This document shows positions 9,467 through 17,709 of a stretch of 50,681 bases of DNA, one piece after another; positions within the stretch are counted from its first letter, which is position 1; every line of letters starts with the position of its first letter. The position numbers and the translations under genes were made by a program. A model generated the notes under the pieces. It worked only from the letters and a program-made list of their open reading frames with translations. It searched no databases and was not told where the DNA came from. Source of the DNA: Planctomycetaceae bacterium (GTDB lineage Bacteria; Planctomycetota; Planctomycetia; Pirellulales; Pirellulaceae); the NCBI GenBank assembly GCA_002709045.1, contig PAPJ01000007.1, positions 74,275 through 124,955 on the forward strand, written 5' to 3'.

Positions 9467-9499
9467 CTTAGATGTAGCATCTCATCGGAGTACACAGAA

Positions 9500-10840
9500 A
9501 TGTCAGAATACGAAACAAGGGAAGAAGCACCAGCATCGCGCAAATGGTACCAGGCCATTGGGCCGGGCATCATTACTGCTTGCGTTGTGATTGGCCCGGG
9601 AAGCATCCTCACCAGTAGCAAAATTGGCGCGGCGAACGAATTCAGCATGATCTGGATCGTTGTCATAGCATGTATTTTCATGATGTTCTTCATGTCGATG
9701 GGGGCTCGTGTTGGCGTGGTTGCCAAATCTTCTCCTGCCAACCTAATACGCCAACATCTCAACGGGCCGCTCGGTAAAGTCCTGGCGATCATCGTGGGAA
9801 TCAGTGTCTTCTGTATTTCCACTGCCTTTCAATTTGGAAACAATCTGGGCGTTCAGTCGGCCTTTAATGTTTATCTCGACAAAGAAATTACGATCTATCT
9901 GGTGTTACTCTTCAATGCATTATCCATCTCTTTTCTATTTGCTTTCAAGGACTTTTATAAAGCCCTTGAAAAAGTGATGATGGCCTTCGTAGGGCTAATG
10001 CTTCTTTGCTTTGCTATTAACCTTATCTTTGCAAAACCTAATCTAGGCGCCTTTGCAAAAGGTTTCCTCCCGTTAGATGCAGAAATTAGCCTAGATACTT
10101 TAGGTTTGGTTGGCACCACATTCGTCGTCGCCGCTGCCTACTTCCAGTGCTATCTGGCGAGGCAAAAAGGCTGGTCAGTTAACGAGCTGAAAAACGGATT
10201 GGTTGACGCCCGGGTAGGCTCGATCATAATGGCCACCCTAACCATTATGTTGATGGCTACTGCGGGAACGGTATTAGTTGGACAAAGCCTTGGAAATGTG
10301 GAGGACGTTGCGGCGGGGCTGGAACCAGCTTTTGGAGAAACCGGGAAACTGCTATTTTGCATCGGGCTCTTCTCAGCGGCATATTCCTCCTTTTTGGTAA
10401 ATTCAATGATCGCTGGATTCATCCTTTCTGATGGTCTCCAATTAGGATCCACTGCCGGTGAAAAGGGTCCTAAGATCATCACGACCATCGTGCTGATCAC
10501 CGGGATGGTTGTAGCTTTGGCTGTAATTCAGATCGGTTTCGACCCGGTTCCGGCTGTTGTTTTCGCCCAAGCTGTAACCGTAATTGGCAACCCATTACTA
10601 GCCGGCATGCTTTTATGGTTCACCAACAACAAAAAAATCATGGGGGATCGAACCAATGGCCCGATAACCAACACCGTTGGCGTTTTAGGTATCGTTATTC
10701 TTTTAGTGATGGCTTACCGTACGGCATTTGTTCAGATACCGCAAAAACTGGAAACATTGAATGAAAAATCATCTGTCGAACAAGTAGAACAACTACCGGA
10801 AACAAGTGATGAAATTACAACTAACAAACCTGAAGAGTGA
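9500..10840 (+). CDS. Nramp-related membrane transporter with non-canonical metal site
   Basis: A 446-residue polytopic membrane protein with about 11 transmembrane segments and the Nramp/LeuT-like layout. The TM1 signature that is Asp-Pro-Gly-Asn in canonical Mn/Fe Nramp proteins reads G32-P33-G34-S35 here (VIGPGSIL). The TM6 Met-Pro-His ligand motif is A213-Y214-F215 (AAAYFQCYLARQ). The known transition-metal ligands are therefore missing, and substrate may differ (another cation, an organic solute, or Mg as in Nramp-related magnesium transporters). GGAG at 9487-9490 precedes the ATG by nine bases. The C-terminal ~35 residues are Glu/Thr-rich and cytosolic. It is followed after three bases by the small CaMKII-AD-like gene. 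Confidence 0.82.
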   Translation: MSEYETREEAPASRKWYQAIGPGIITACVVIGPGSILTSSKIGAANEFSMIWIVVIACIFMMFFMSMGARVGVVAKSSPANLIRQHLNGPLGKVLAIIVGISVFCISTAFQFGNNLGVQSAFNVYLDKEITIYLVLLFNALSISFLFAFKDFYKALEKVMMAFVGLMLLCFAINLIFAKPNLGAFAKGFLPLDAEISLDTLGLVGTTFVVAAAYFQCYLARQKGWSVNELKNGLVDARVGSIIMATLTIMLMATAGTVLVGQSLGNVEDVAAGLEPAFGETGKLLFCIGLFSAAYSSFLVNSMIAGFILSDGLQLGSTAGEKGPKIITTIVLITGMVVALAVIQIGFDPVPAVVFAQAVTVIGNPLLAGMLLWFTNNKKIMGDRTNGPITNTVGVLGIVILLVMAYRTAFVQIPQKLETLNEKSSVEQVEQLPETSDEITTNKPEE

Positions 10841-10843
10841 GCT

Positions 10844-11251
10844 ATGGAACTGACCACTGAAGACGAATTACTACTACTCAACGAAAAATTACTTGAGTCG
10901 ATTGACTCAAATGACTATGAGACTTATACCGAATTATGCGATGTCAATCTAAGCGCATATGAGCCGGAGGCAATGGGACAACTTGTAGAAGGCCTTGCCT
11001 TCCACGCTTTCTACCTGACTCGACAGCCAGGTGGAGCAATGAAACAGTCCACGATCTGTTCGCCGCGTGTTCGTATGCTAGGAGAAGATGCCGCTGTAGT
11101 CACCTTTGTCCGGCTTTCACAGAAGTCTGCGTCTGACACCGGCGATTCTGTTGCCAGTTGCGAGGAAACCCGCGTTTGGCAAAAGATTAACGGGCAATGG
11201 AAACACGTGCATTTCCATCGCAGCTTTGCTGGTAGTGTGGAGTTAGGTTAA
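10844..11251 (+). CDS. CaMKII-association-domain-like (SnoaL/NTF2-fold) protein
   Basis: A 135-residue protein of the NTF2-like superfamily, closest to the calcium/calmodulin-dependent kinase II association-domain family. Visible signatures are LLESIDSNDYETYTELCD, the AYEPEAMGQLVEGLAFHAFYL block and the C-terminal W-K-H-V-H-F-H-R-S strand. In animals the domain oligomerises a kinase; bacterial stand-alone copies have no assigned general role and may bind small ligands. ATG 10844 lies three bases after the transporter stop, so the two are almost certainly one transcript, and a functional link with the transporter is likely but not shown. Confidence 0.8.
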   Translation: MELTTEDELLLLNEKLLESIDSNDYETYTELCDVNLSAYEPEAMGQLVEGLAFHAFYLTRQPGGAMKQSTICSPRVRMLGEDAAVVTFVRLSQKSASDTGDSVASCEETRVWQKINGQWKHVHFHRSFAGSVELG

Positions 11252-11264
11252 TCAACCTAATCAT

Positions 11265-11975
11265 ATGCCCAACAGCGTTAAAAACAAACGGACGCCACCG
11301 CGTTGGAATCGACTCAATCGGGAAATTGATGCCTGTCGTAGGTGCCCTCGCTTAATTGATCACTGTCAGCAAGTTGCCCAGGTAAAACGACGGGCCTATA
11401 TCGATGAAGTGTACTGGGGTGGACCGGTTTCCAACTTCGGTGATCCCTATGCCGAATTACTGTTGGTTGGCTTAGCTCCGGGTGCGCACGGGGCTAATCG
11501 CACAGGCCGCATGTTTACCGGTGACCGTAGCGGTGACTGGCTTTACAAAGCACTTCACAGGGCTGGCTTTGCGAATCAACCGGAATCCGCCTACCTCAAG
11601 GACGGACTCAGACTGACCGGCTGCGCGATTACCAACATTTGCCACTGTGCACCGCCTCAGAACAAGCCCACACGACAGGAAGTACTAACATGTCAAACAT
11701 GGTTTGAGCAATTGGTCGAACAGTTACCGGTGAAAGTCTTTTTAGCCTTCGGCCAGATTGCCTGGCGTGGCGTGATCGATTTCATGAAAGATACCAACGT
11801 TTATTCAGGCAGCATTCCCAAATTCGGTCATGGTGCCACTTTTCGTTTCGAAGATGGCCGCACGCTACTGGGTAGCTATCACCCGAGTCAGCAAAATACA
11901 TTTACCGGTAAGTTAACAGAACCAATGTTTAATTCCGTTTTTCGAAAGGCAAATCGAATGCTAGGCAGGTGCTAA
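11265..11975 (+). CDS. Uracil-DNA glycosylase, family 5
   Basis: A 236-residue uracil-DNA glycosylase of the iron-sulfur type (UdgB-like family 5), which removes uracil and some other deaminated bases from DNA to start base-excision repair. Active-site motif 1 is GLAPGAHGANRTGRMFTGD; the second motif is SYHPSQQNTFTGKLT, whose His is catalytic in the superfamily. C24 and C27 (ACRRCPRL) with C119 and C127-region cysteines (TGCAITNICHC) fit the [4Fe-4S] ligands. It starts 13 bases after the CaMKII-AD-like gene, so it may be transcribed with it. Confidence 0.9.
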   Translation: MPNSVKNKRTPPRWNRLNREIDACRRCPRLIDHCQQVAQVKRRAYIDEVYWGGPVSNFGDPYAELLLVGLAPGAHGANRTGRMFTGDRSGDWLYKALHRAGFANQPESAYLKDGLRLTGCAITNICHCAPPQNKPTRQEVLTCQTWFEQLVEQLPVKVFLAFGQIAWRGVIDFMKDTNVYSGSIPKFGHGATFRFEDGRTLLGSYHPSQQNTFTGKLTEPMFNSVFRKANRMLGRC

Positions 11976-12043
11976 GCGGACGGATTTCAGTATAATTCAG
12001 TTTTAGTCACTTAAGCTCCAACGATTCATTGACATCATCTTCC

Positions 12044-14290
12044 ATGAAACTCCTCAGCCCTTTTGGGCCATTTGCCTACCTGTTTGTTTTTAGCCTGTTC
12101 ATCTTCTCACCCACAGACGTGGTCGTTCAGGGTGAACAGATTCCGAAAACTGTCGAACAGCTTTCCACAGAAGTTACGCCCTCTCTTATTACCATCTCCA
12201 CCAAAGGGCGCGATGGAAAATATCAGGGTGTTGGGACAGGCTTTGTGATAGCTAAACAAGGCCTGATCGTAACCAATCTGCATGTCATTGGCGACTCACG
12301 AGAATTTCGGGTGGAAACATCAACTGGCGACCAATTAAAGGTCTTAGGTATTCACGCATCTGACCGCGTGATGGATTTGGCAATTATTCGCGTTGAAGCG
12401 GACTCGTTAACACCGCTGAAATTAGGAGATATTAATTCTCTTGCCCAGGGTGCGCCGATCGTAGTGATGGGAAATCCTCACGGTCTGCGAAACAGCGTGG
12501 TTGCCGGAGTGAACTCCGGGATCAGAGAAATTGACGGGCGTAAAATGATGCAACTGGCGATTCCCATTGAACCCGGTAATTCCGGAGGCCCTGTACTCGA
12601 CATGCAGGGAAACGTGCACGGCATTGTTACCATGAAGTCGCTGGTAACCGCAAATCTTGGATTTGCCGTAGATATCGCACCGCTTAAGGAACTCCTCGAT
12701 TCGCCTAATCCAGTCACTATTGATAAATGGTTAACGATAGGCTCGCTTGATCCGCGCGACTGGGATCCCGTTTTTGGAGCACAATGGAAACAACGCGGCG
12801 GTCGTATCATTGTCGGGGGTACGGCGGCAGGGTTCGCGGGAAGATCTCTCTGCCTTTATCAGGGAGAGATACCGGAAATTCCTTATGAAATTCAGGTACG
12901 GGTAAAACTAAACGACGAAAAGGGCGCGGCGGGTATCGTATTCTTTGCCGATGGACGAAACAAACATTATGGATTCTACCCAACCAATAACAAAGTCCGT
13001 TTCACCCTTTTTGAGGGCGCTTCTGTTTTCACATGGACGGTACTTTACGATCAACCGTCTGAAGCTTACCGACCAGGGGAATTCAACACACTCAAGGTGC
13101 GGATTGAAGCCGATCGTTTTAAGATGTTCGTCAACGGTCAACAAGTCCTTGAATCAACCAATCGCAATCTAACGGGCGGCAAACCCGGGCTGGCAAAATT
13201 CCGGGATACCACCGCGGACTTTCGAAATTTTCTGGTGACCAAGGAAATTGATGATTCTCAATTGACCGAAGAAGCGCAACAGGAAATCGCTGCTGCTATT
13301 TCGAATGTACCTTCCCTGTCTGAAATGACCTCTGGAAATCTAGCCTCTTTCCTTAAGTCACCAAACGATTCACGCACTGTCTTGAAACAGGAAACCAAAC
13401 GACTCGAACAAAGGCTTGCCGAATTAAAGAAACTTGACTCCGACATTCACACCAACGCCGTTGCCAATAAATTGGGGGCTTATTTCGCAGACTATGAAAA
13501 TCGTTTGGCCGAAACTGATGATAAACCCAATGTCTCTATTGACCTGCTCGAAGCAGCATTAATTATTGCTTCGGTTGACGAACAGGATATCAACATTCCA
13601 GCTTATCTACGTCAGGTCGACCGAATGGTTACCGATATTAAAGACCGGCTCAGCGATGACAGTTCACCAACAGAGGTGCGCGAAGCATTAAACAAATACC
13701 TTTACCAGGACAGTGGTTTCCACGGTGCTCGTTTTGACTACTATCACCGTGCCAACAGTTATATGAACCGGCTTCTCGACGATCGAGAAGGTCTGCCAAT
13801 TACACTTTCTGTCCTCTACATGGAGTTAGGAAAACGACTTGGTCTGAAAATTGAAGGTGTGGGTATACCGGGCCACTTTATCGTTCGTCAAAGAATCGCA
13901 GACGACGAAGTATTTCTGGATCCCTTTGAAGATGCAAAGATCCTCACTCTGGATGAAGTTAAACTCCTTGCTACTAACGGCCGGCCGGAACAATTCCAGG
14001 ATCGTTTTCTGGAAACTGCAGCTCCTAAAATGATCCTGATGCGAATGCTCAACAATCTACTCGGTTTAGCTCAGGATGAAGAGGATCAGGAGTCCATGTT
14101 ACGCTATCTGGAAGTACTCATGGCGTTAGATGAAACACACGTACAGAACCGCGGAATGCGAGCAATCATCCGATTTGAAACGGGTCGCAAACAGGCGGCG
14201 GTGGATGATCTGGACTATTTCCTTGAAACACGTCCACCAGAACTGGATCTAAATCAGATTCAACGCATGCGGGATTACTTTAACCAGTAA
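12044..14290 (+). CDS. Exported HtrA-like protease fused to lectin-like and SirB1 domains
   Basis: A 748-residue multidomain protein. Order: signal peptide (to ~residue 32); trypsin-like HtrA/DegP serine protease domain (~35-230) with H80 (TNLHVIG), D111 (VMDLAII) and S180 (GNSGGP); a concanavalin/DUF1080-like beta sandwich (~245-400: GIVFFADG, HYGFYPTN, FKMFVNGQQVL); a charged helical linker (~405-525); a SirB1 / Transglut_core2 domain (~530-690: GFHGARFDYY, GLPITLSVLYMELGKRLGL, PGHFIVR, LDPFEDA) and a short TPR-like tail. There is no PDZ domain. The transglutaminase-type catalytic Cys is not seen, while His (PGHF) and Asp (LDPF) are kept. ATG 12044 is preferred over TTG 12029 because it starts the signal peptide. 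Confidence 0.82.
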   Translation: MKLLSPFGPFAYLFVFSLFIFSPTDVVVQGEQIPKTVEQLSTEVTPSLITISTKGRDGKYQGVGTGFVIAKQGLIVTNLHVIGDSREFRVETSTGDQLKVLGIHASDRVMDLAIIRVEADSLTPLKLGDINSLAQGAPIVVMGNPHGLRNSVVAGVNSGIREIDGRKMMQLAIPIEPGNSGGPVLDMQGNVHGIVTMKSLVTANLGFAVDIAPLKELLDSPNPVTIDKWLTIGSLDPRDWDPVFGAQWKQRGGRIIVGGTAAGFAGRSLCLYQGEIPEIPYEIQVRVKLNDEKGAAGIVFFADGRNKHYGFYPTNNKVRFTLFEGASVFTWTVLYDQPSEAYRPGEFNTLKVRIEADRFKMFVNGQQVLESTNRNLTGGKPGLAKFRDTTADFRNFLVTKEIDDSQLTEEAQQEIAAAISNVPSLSEMTSGNLASFLKSPNDSRTVLKQETKRLEQRLAELKKLDSDIHTNAVANKLGAYFADYENRLAETDDKPNVSIDLLEAALIIASVDEQDINIPAYLRQVDRMVTDIKDRLSDDSSPTEVREALNKYLYQDSGFHGARFDYYHRANSYMNRLLDDREGLPITLSVLYMELGKRLGLKIEGVGIPGHFIVRQRIADDEVFLDPFEDAKILTLDEVKLLATNGRPEQFQDRFLETAAPKMILMRMLNNLLGLAQDEEDQESMLRYLEVLMALDETHVQNRGMRAIIRFETGRKQAAVDDLDYFLETRPPELDLNQIQRMRDYFNQ

Positions 14291-14293
14291 AAA

Positions 14294-14330
14294 ACGGCTG
14301 TTTGATTGCATAACGAAATCAAACAGCCGT
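14294..14330. terminator. Bidirectional terminator between convergent genes
   Basis: A perfect 14-bp inverted repeat (ACGGCTGTTTGATT at 14294-14307 with its complement at 14317-14330) with a nine-base loop. It is flanked by A residues on the left and by CTCGAATTTT on the right. It lies between the stops of the protease fusion (plus) and the DUF3500 gene (minus), so it probably serves both. Confidence 0.85.
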
Positions 14331-14357
14331 CTCGAATTTTCAGTAGATTACCAAAAT

Positions 14358-15401
14358 CTATTTCTTCACCGTAATTGCAAAATCCCCCCGCGTATCACGC
14401 CAGAGACAGTGAATATGGCTTGCAGGATTTCCGGCAGCATCTGGTTGCGTATTTACAAACTCAATAATGAAGGTTGGACCCTGCACGCGGTAATAATGAC
14501 CAATGCCCGGCTTTGATGCACCAGCCCAGCAAAACTTAATCTTACCCCAGCCCGCTTCTTTGATCTCGGCGATTCGCTTCGCCGCAATATCGGAAGCCAT
14601 TGAGCGAGTGTAACTAAAAATAAGTTGACGAAGTAATTTCTTCTGTTCGTCTTCAAGCACACGCATAGCGATACCCTCTGCAGCAGTCTGTGGAGGCTGA
14701 GCTGCACCGGCATTACGCACTTCCTTCGGGGCGGTTTCGGCGATAATTGCTGTCTTCTTCTGTTCATCGCTAAGGGAATGAACCAGATCAAATGCAAGTG
14801 TTTCTTCATTATCAAGTACTCTGGCACCTTTTTCGAAACCAGCCAGATCAGCCGGAACGATTGTTGGATTCGAGCACATCACCTGAGGTGTGGACGAAAT
14901 GACTTCATTATCTTCTATCACGAAATTAAGAGACATATGATGCCCTTCAATACTCACCCCCCACTTACCCTCTTTAGCTGGTTTACCAAAGAGTGTGTAA
15001 TAGTAAAGCTGGGTATCACGTGGGAAACGACCTGGACTGGCCTTTTCAAGCTCGTGCAAAACGCCTTCAAGCTTCATGATGTCCGTAAACTTCTTATAGC
15101 CTAAGAAACTAAGACCGGCACGCAGTAATTGGCTTGCGGCTTTACGCTGCTTTGGATTCATATCCTTGACAACAAGCCCTTTACGAGCATCTTTTGGAAT
15201 AAAATGCCACGCCACTCGCTCAGGACTATCATAGTCCATCACTGCCAGCTTTTTCTCCTCGTCATCCAGTGTTCCAAGAAATCCGTCAGCTGCAGTCAGG
15301 AATGCTTCACCTGCAGGGGGACGTTCTTTCTGAAATCCTAACGTCGCCAATACCGTCGTCAGAATTAATGCACATAAAAATGTTACCTTTCCGGCCTTCA
15401 T
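14358..15401 (-). CDS. Exported DUF3500-domain protein
   Basis: A 347-residue protein with an N-terminal signal peptide (MKAGKVTFLCALILTTVLAT). It matches DUF3500 along its whole length: VAWHFIPKDARKGL, ASQLLRAGLSFLGY, WGVSIEGHHMSLNF, LDNEETLAFDLV and the terminal HIHCLWRDTRGDFAI. The conserved HH and HIH are candidate metal- or active-site residues. No function is established for the family. ATG 15401 is preferred over the adjacent TTG at 15404 because GAGGATGAG lies immediately upstream. It appears monocistronic, ending at the shared terminator. Confidence 0.85.
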   Translation of the reverse strand: MKAGKVTFLCALILTTVLATLGFQKERPPAGEAFLTAADGFLGTLDDEEKKLAVMDYDSPERVAWHFIPKDARKGLVVKDMNPKQRKAASQLLRAGLSFLGYKKFTDIMKLEGVLHELEKASPGRFPRDTQLYYYTLFGKPAKEGKWGVSIEGHHMSLNFVIEDNEVISSTPQVMCSNPTIVPADLAGFEKGARVLDNEETLAFDLVHSLSDEQKKTAIIAETAPKEVRNAGAAQPPQTAAEGIAMRVLEDEQKKLLRQLIFSYTRSMASDIAAKRIAEIKEAGWGKIKFCWAGASKPGIGHYYRVQGPTFIIEFVNTQPDAAGNPASHIHCLWRDTRGDFAITVKK

Positions 15402-15517
15402 CAACTCATCCTCTTTGAAATAAAATAGGCTTTATGTTTTGTTACCCTTTATAGTCTAAGGCCTTTGACAAAGCATTTCTATAACAGTAGTTCGATATAG
15501 GGTTTGAATTTTCATTA

Positions 15518-15976
15518 ATGCTCACCACTTACTATCAAATAACCTGTCACAATTGCCAGCTACAGCGATTGCTAAGTGTCGTTGAAATGCATCAGCAACT
15601 CAACGCCTTAGGCATGCTTGTCCGGCAACCCGATCCGGAAATTGAGCTCATATGCGAACTCTATCGAACAACACCGGAGACGGTCGCCTGTGATGGATGC
15701 GGACGAACTGACGTTAGCATCACAAAAAAACGCGACGAATTCGCTGATTTAGAGCCTCGTCGATGCGAAAACTGCAATACCGTAATCAATCCGGAACGAT
15801 TAGATGTTTTTCCGGAGGTCCAAACTTGCAGGCCCTGTGCTGATAACACGACTTCTGCCGACAACCAGATCGATTATTGTAAGGTTTGTGGCGATCTCAC
15901 GTCTGTCATCGCTACTCGTCGCAGGAACATTACTAAATATGTCGCACGCTGCAACGGATGTGGTCATGAAAACTAG
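15518..15976 (+). CDS. Small protein with six CxxC zinc-ribbon pairs
   Basis: A 152-residue cytosolic protein with CxxC pairs at 10/13, 58/61, 83/86, 104/107, 121/124 and 145/148. Together they could bind up to three zinc ions. The central part (RRCENCNTVI, RLDVFPEVQTCRPC) resembles the C4 finger of DksA/TraR proteins, with the typical P-x-x-R-L-x-x-x-P spacing, but the coiled-coil arms of DksA are absent. Function is unknown; nucleic acid or RNA polymerase binding is possible. Its stop overlaps the start of the LRR lipoprotein gene by 11 bases, which suggests coupled translation. Confidence 0.72.
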   Translation: MLTTYYQITCHNCQLQRLLSVVEMHQQLNALGMLVRQPDPEIELICELYRTTPETVACDGCGRTDVSITKKRDEFADLEPRRCENCNTVINPERLDVFPEVQTCRPCADNTTSADNQIDYCKVCGDLTSVIATRRRNITKYVARCNGCGHEN

Positions 15977-16682
15977 TCAACACCTCATTATTATCCTTTT
16001 GGGATACATTTTCCTGGTGGGATGCTCTGAGAGGGAATCCAAACCGCGAAATTCCCTCGTTACGCTTCACTCGGCAAAAAAGGTAATTACAGCCGCTCTT
16101 GCCAGACCGGAGACGACGACCATTCACATTGACCAGAAGCCCGTCTCTGATGGGGATCTGGAGTTAATACGTGAGAACCCAAATATTACTAATCTGTTGC
16201 TGGATGAAAGTAGGGTGACAGATAGCGGAATCTCTGTCATTGCAACGCTGCCCAATCTAATGCATCTAAGAGTCCGCAGTAAGCTGACAGATGCCTGTAT
16301 CGATGATCTGCTGCAAATTAAATCACTACAGTTTCTCAACTTGCCGTTTGCTGATTTTACTGATCAAGGATTGATCCGTCTGGCAACACACCCTCGCATT
16401 CAACTTCTACGATTACGCAGTCCACGAGTTACAGATGCATCGCTGCCGGCCGTGGCTGCTATGAAAAACCTGGCCTTCCTGCATTTCATCGAAATTCCGG
16501 TTACCGATACAGGATTAGAGTCATTTTTTGATAACGATCAACTTCAGTCACTATACCTAGACGATAGCAGGACAACTGACGAAGGTCTTTCGGCACTTTT
16601 AGTCCATCAACCATTGTTACACCTGCATATCAATCAGGCACATTTGGATAACGACCCAAACAAAGGTCACCACGAGCAGTAA
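15966..16682 (+). CDS. Leucine-rich-repeat lipoprotein
   Basis: A 238-residue protein with a lipoprotein signal peptide (MKTSQHLIIILLGYIFLVGC, lipobox LVGC, lipidated Cys 20) followed by about six leucine-rich repeats of the planctomycete 'T-D-x-G-L' type (VTDSGISVIATLPNLMHLRV, FTDQGLIRLATH, VTDTGLESF, TTDEGLSALL). It is probably membrane-anchored and protein-binding. The same frame is open back to 15804, but the lipoprotein signal fixes ATG 15966, overlapping the zinc-ribbon gene by 11 bases. Its stop directly abuts the stop of the convergent SirB1 gene (16682/16683). Confidence 0.82.
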   Translation: MKTSQHLIIILLGYIFLVGCSERESKPRNSLVTLHSAKKVITAALARPETTTIHIDQKPVSDGDLELIRENPNITNLLLDESRVTDSGISVIATLPNLMHLRVRSKLTDACIDDLLQIKSLQFLNLPFADFTDQGLIRLATHPRIQLLRLRSPRVTDASLPAVAAMKNLAFLHFIEIPVTDTGLESFFDNDQLQSLYLDDSRTTDEGLSALLVHQPLLHLHINQAHLDNDPNKGHHEQ

Positions 16683-17366
16683 TCAATAGGTAACCTTAAG
16701 GACGTCATAAAGCTCTGACATCGCAGCGATTGACTGCGGACAACCCTGCATTGAATAAATATGGATCAGGTTTGCCAGAACTCGCGCAATCCATTGCCGG
16801 TTCGTTGCCGTAGGCAACTGATCGATAGGAACCACATCACACTGTCCGGTAGTCATCGCTATACGATCCGCGACTTCCTCTGCATTTAACACGTTCCCTC
16901 TGAAAAACGGGTCTATGATCATCGAATCGTCTTCGACATGAAGGCGAGCTAGAAAGTGGCCGGGCGTGTTAATACCATCCACCTGCAAACCAATACGCTC
17001 GGCAACCAACTTATAGATGATCGTAAGCGTAATCGGTAATCCCTGTTTCGACCTCAAGACGTGTGGGAGAAAACTATTTCTGGGATTGAAATAGTTGTTC
17101 GTATCACCGTGAAACCCAAGGTCATCAAACAGAACCTGATGCAGATGAGCTGCTAAAGCACGTGGATAACCACTGGGAACACGTAAAAGAATCCGTTCAG
17201 CAATTTCCTCGATTTCATTTTGAACCGAATGCACCTCTGTATTGGGAACAAAATGCATTGCCACCGCAACAACTGCATTTAACAATCCCTGACTGGACTC
17301 TAAATCCTCAATCTCATGACAAAAAGTCCAGTAGGCATCGCTACGGCAATGTATAGGAGCATCCAT
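16683..17366 (-). CDS. Stand-alone SirB1 / Transglut_core2 protein
   Basis: A 227-residue cytosolic protein of the SirB1 family (transglutaminase-like core 2). It shares GFHG, N-x(2)-S-x(n)-GLPITL, GL and PGHF with the C-terminal part of the protease fusion at 12044-14290, and IDPF follows. No catalytic Cys is visible at the expected place, as in other SirB1 proteins, so enzymatic activity is doubtful. The C-terminus (WIARVLANLIHIYSMQG) fits the family's TPR-like tail. No role is established. It is convergent with the LRR lipoprotein, with no spacer. Confidence 0.82.
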   Translation of the reverse strand: MDAPIHCRSDAYWTFCHEIEDLESSQGLLNAVVAVAMHFVPNTEVHSVQNEIEEIAERILLRVPSGYPRALAAHLHQVLFDDLGFHGDTNNYFNPRNSFLPHVLRSKQGLPITLTIIYKLVAERIGLQVDGINTPGHFLARLHVEDDSMIIDPFFRGNVLNAEEVADRIAMTTGQCDVVPIDQLPTATNRQWIARVLANLIHIYSMQGCPQSIAAMSELYDVLKVTY

Positions 17367-17709
17367 AATCGAACTCGGCGTTAATTCTGATATAAACCTG
17401 CGACTTGAAGAAGTCGCTTAGGGATCTCTTTTCTGAAAATAACGGAAAGCGGATGTAGAAGTCAAATTTTTGAAATATTTTTTCTGCTTAGCTAATAAAC
17501 AAATTGCCGGAGTAGCGGGCAATACGAGAGTCGCTCAGCTACGGGGAATTGCCTAAAACCGAATGATTCTATATTTTGTAAAAGAGTCGTTAGCATAAAT
17601 AAGTCCTGAGCCATCACCATTAAACCTACTGGCACAAATAGGACTATAATGACAAATATAACTTTTCTCATCTACGTGCCTTTTCCCTGCACTCATCGAA
17701 AGCAACAAC
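17367..17709. other. Divergent intergenic region upstream of dnaG
   Basis: A 343-base AT-rich region between the SirB1 gene (minus) and dnaG (plus). A perfect TATAAT lies at 17645-17650 on the plus strand, 60 bases before the dnaG start, but without a convincing -35. A second weak candidate is TTGAAA, 17 bases, TAATAA around 17470-17500. The open frame seen on the minus strand here runs into dnaG and is rejected. Confidence 0.35.

Noticed and set aside
10150..10500. 116-codon frame on the minus strand
   Set aside because: Antisense to the transporter's transmembrane segments; no support.
15804..15965. N-terminal extension of the LRR protein
   Set aside because: The extension would overlap the zinc-ribbon gene and would place the lipoprotein signal in the middle of the protein.
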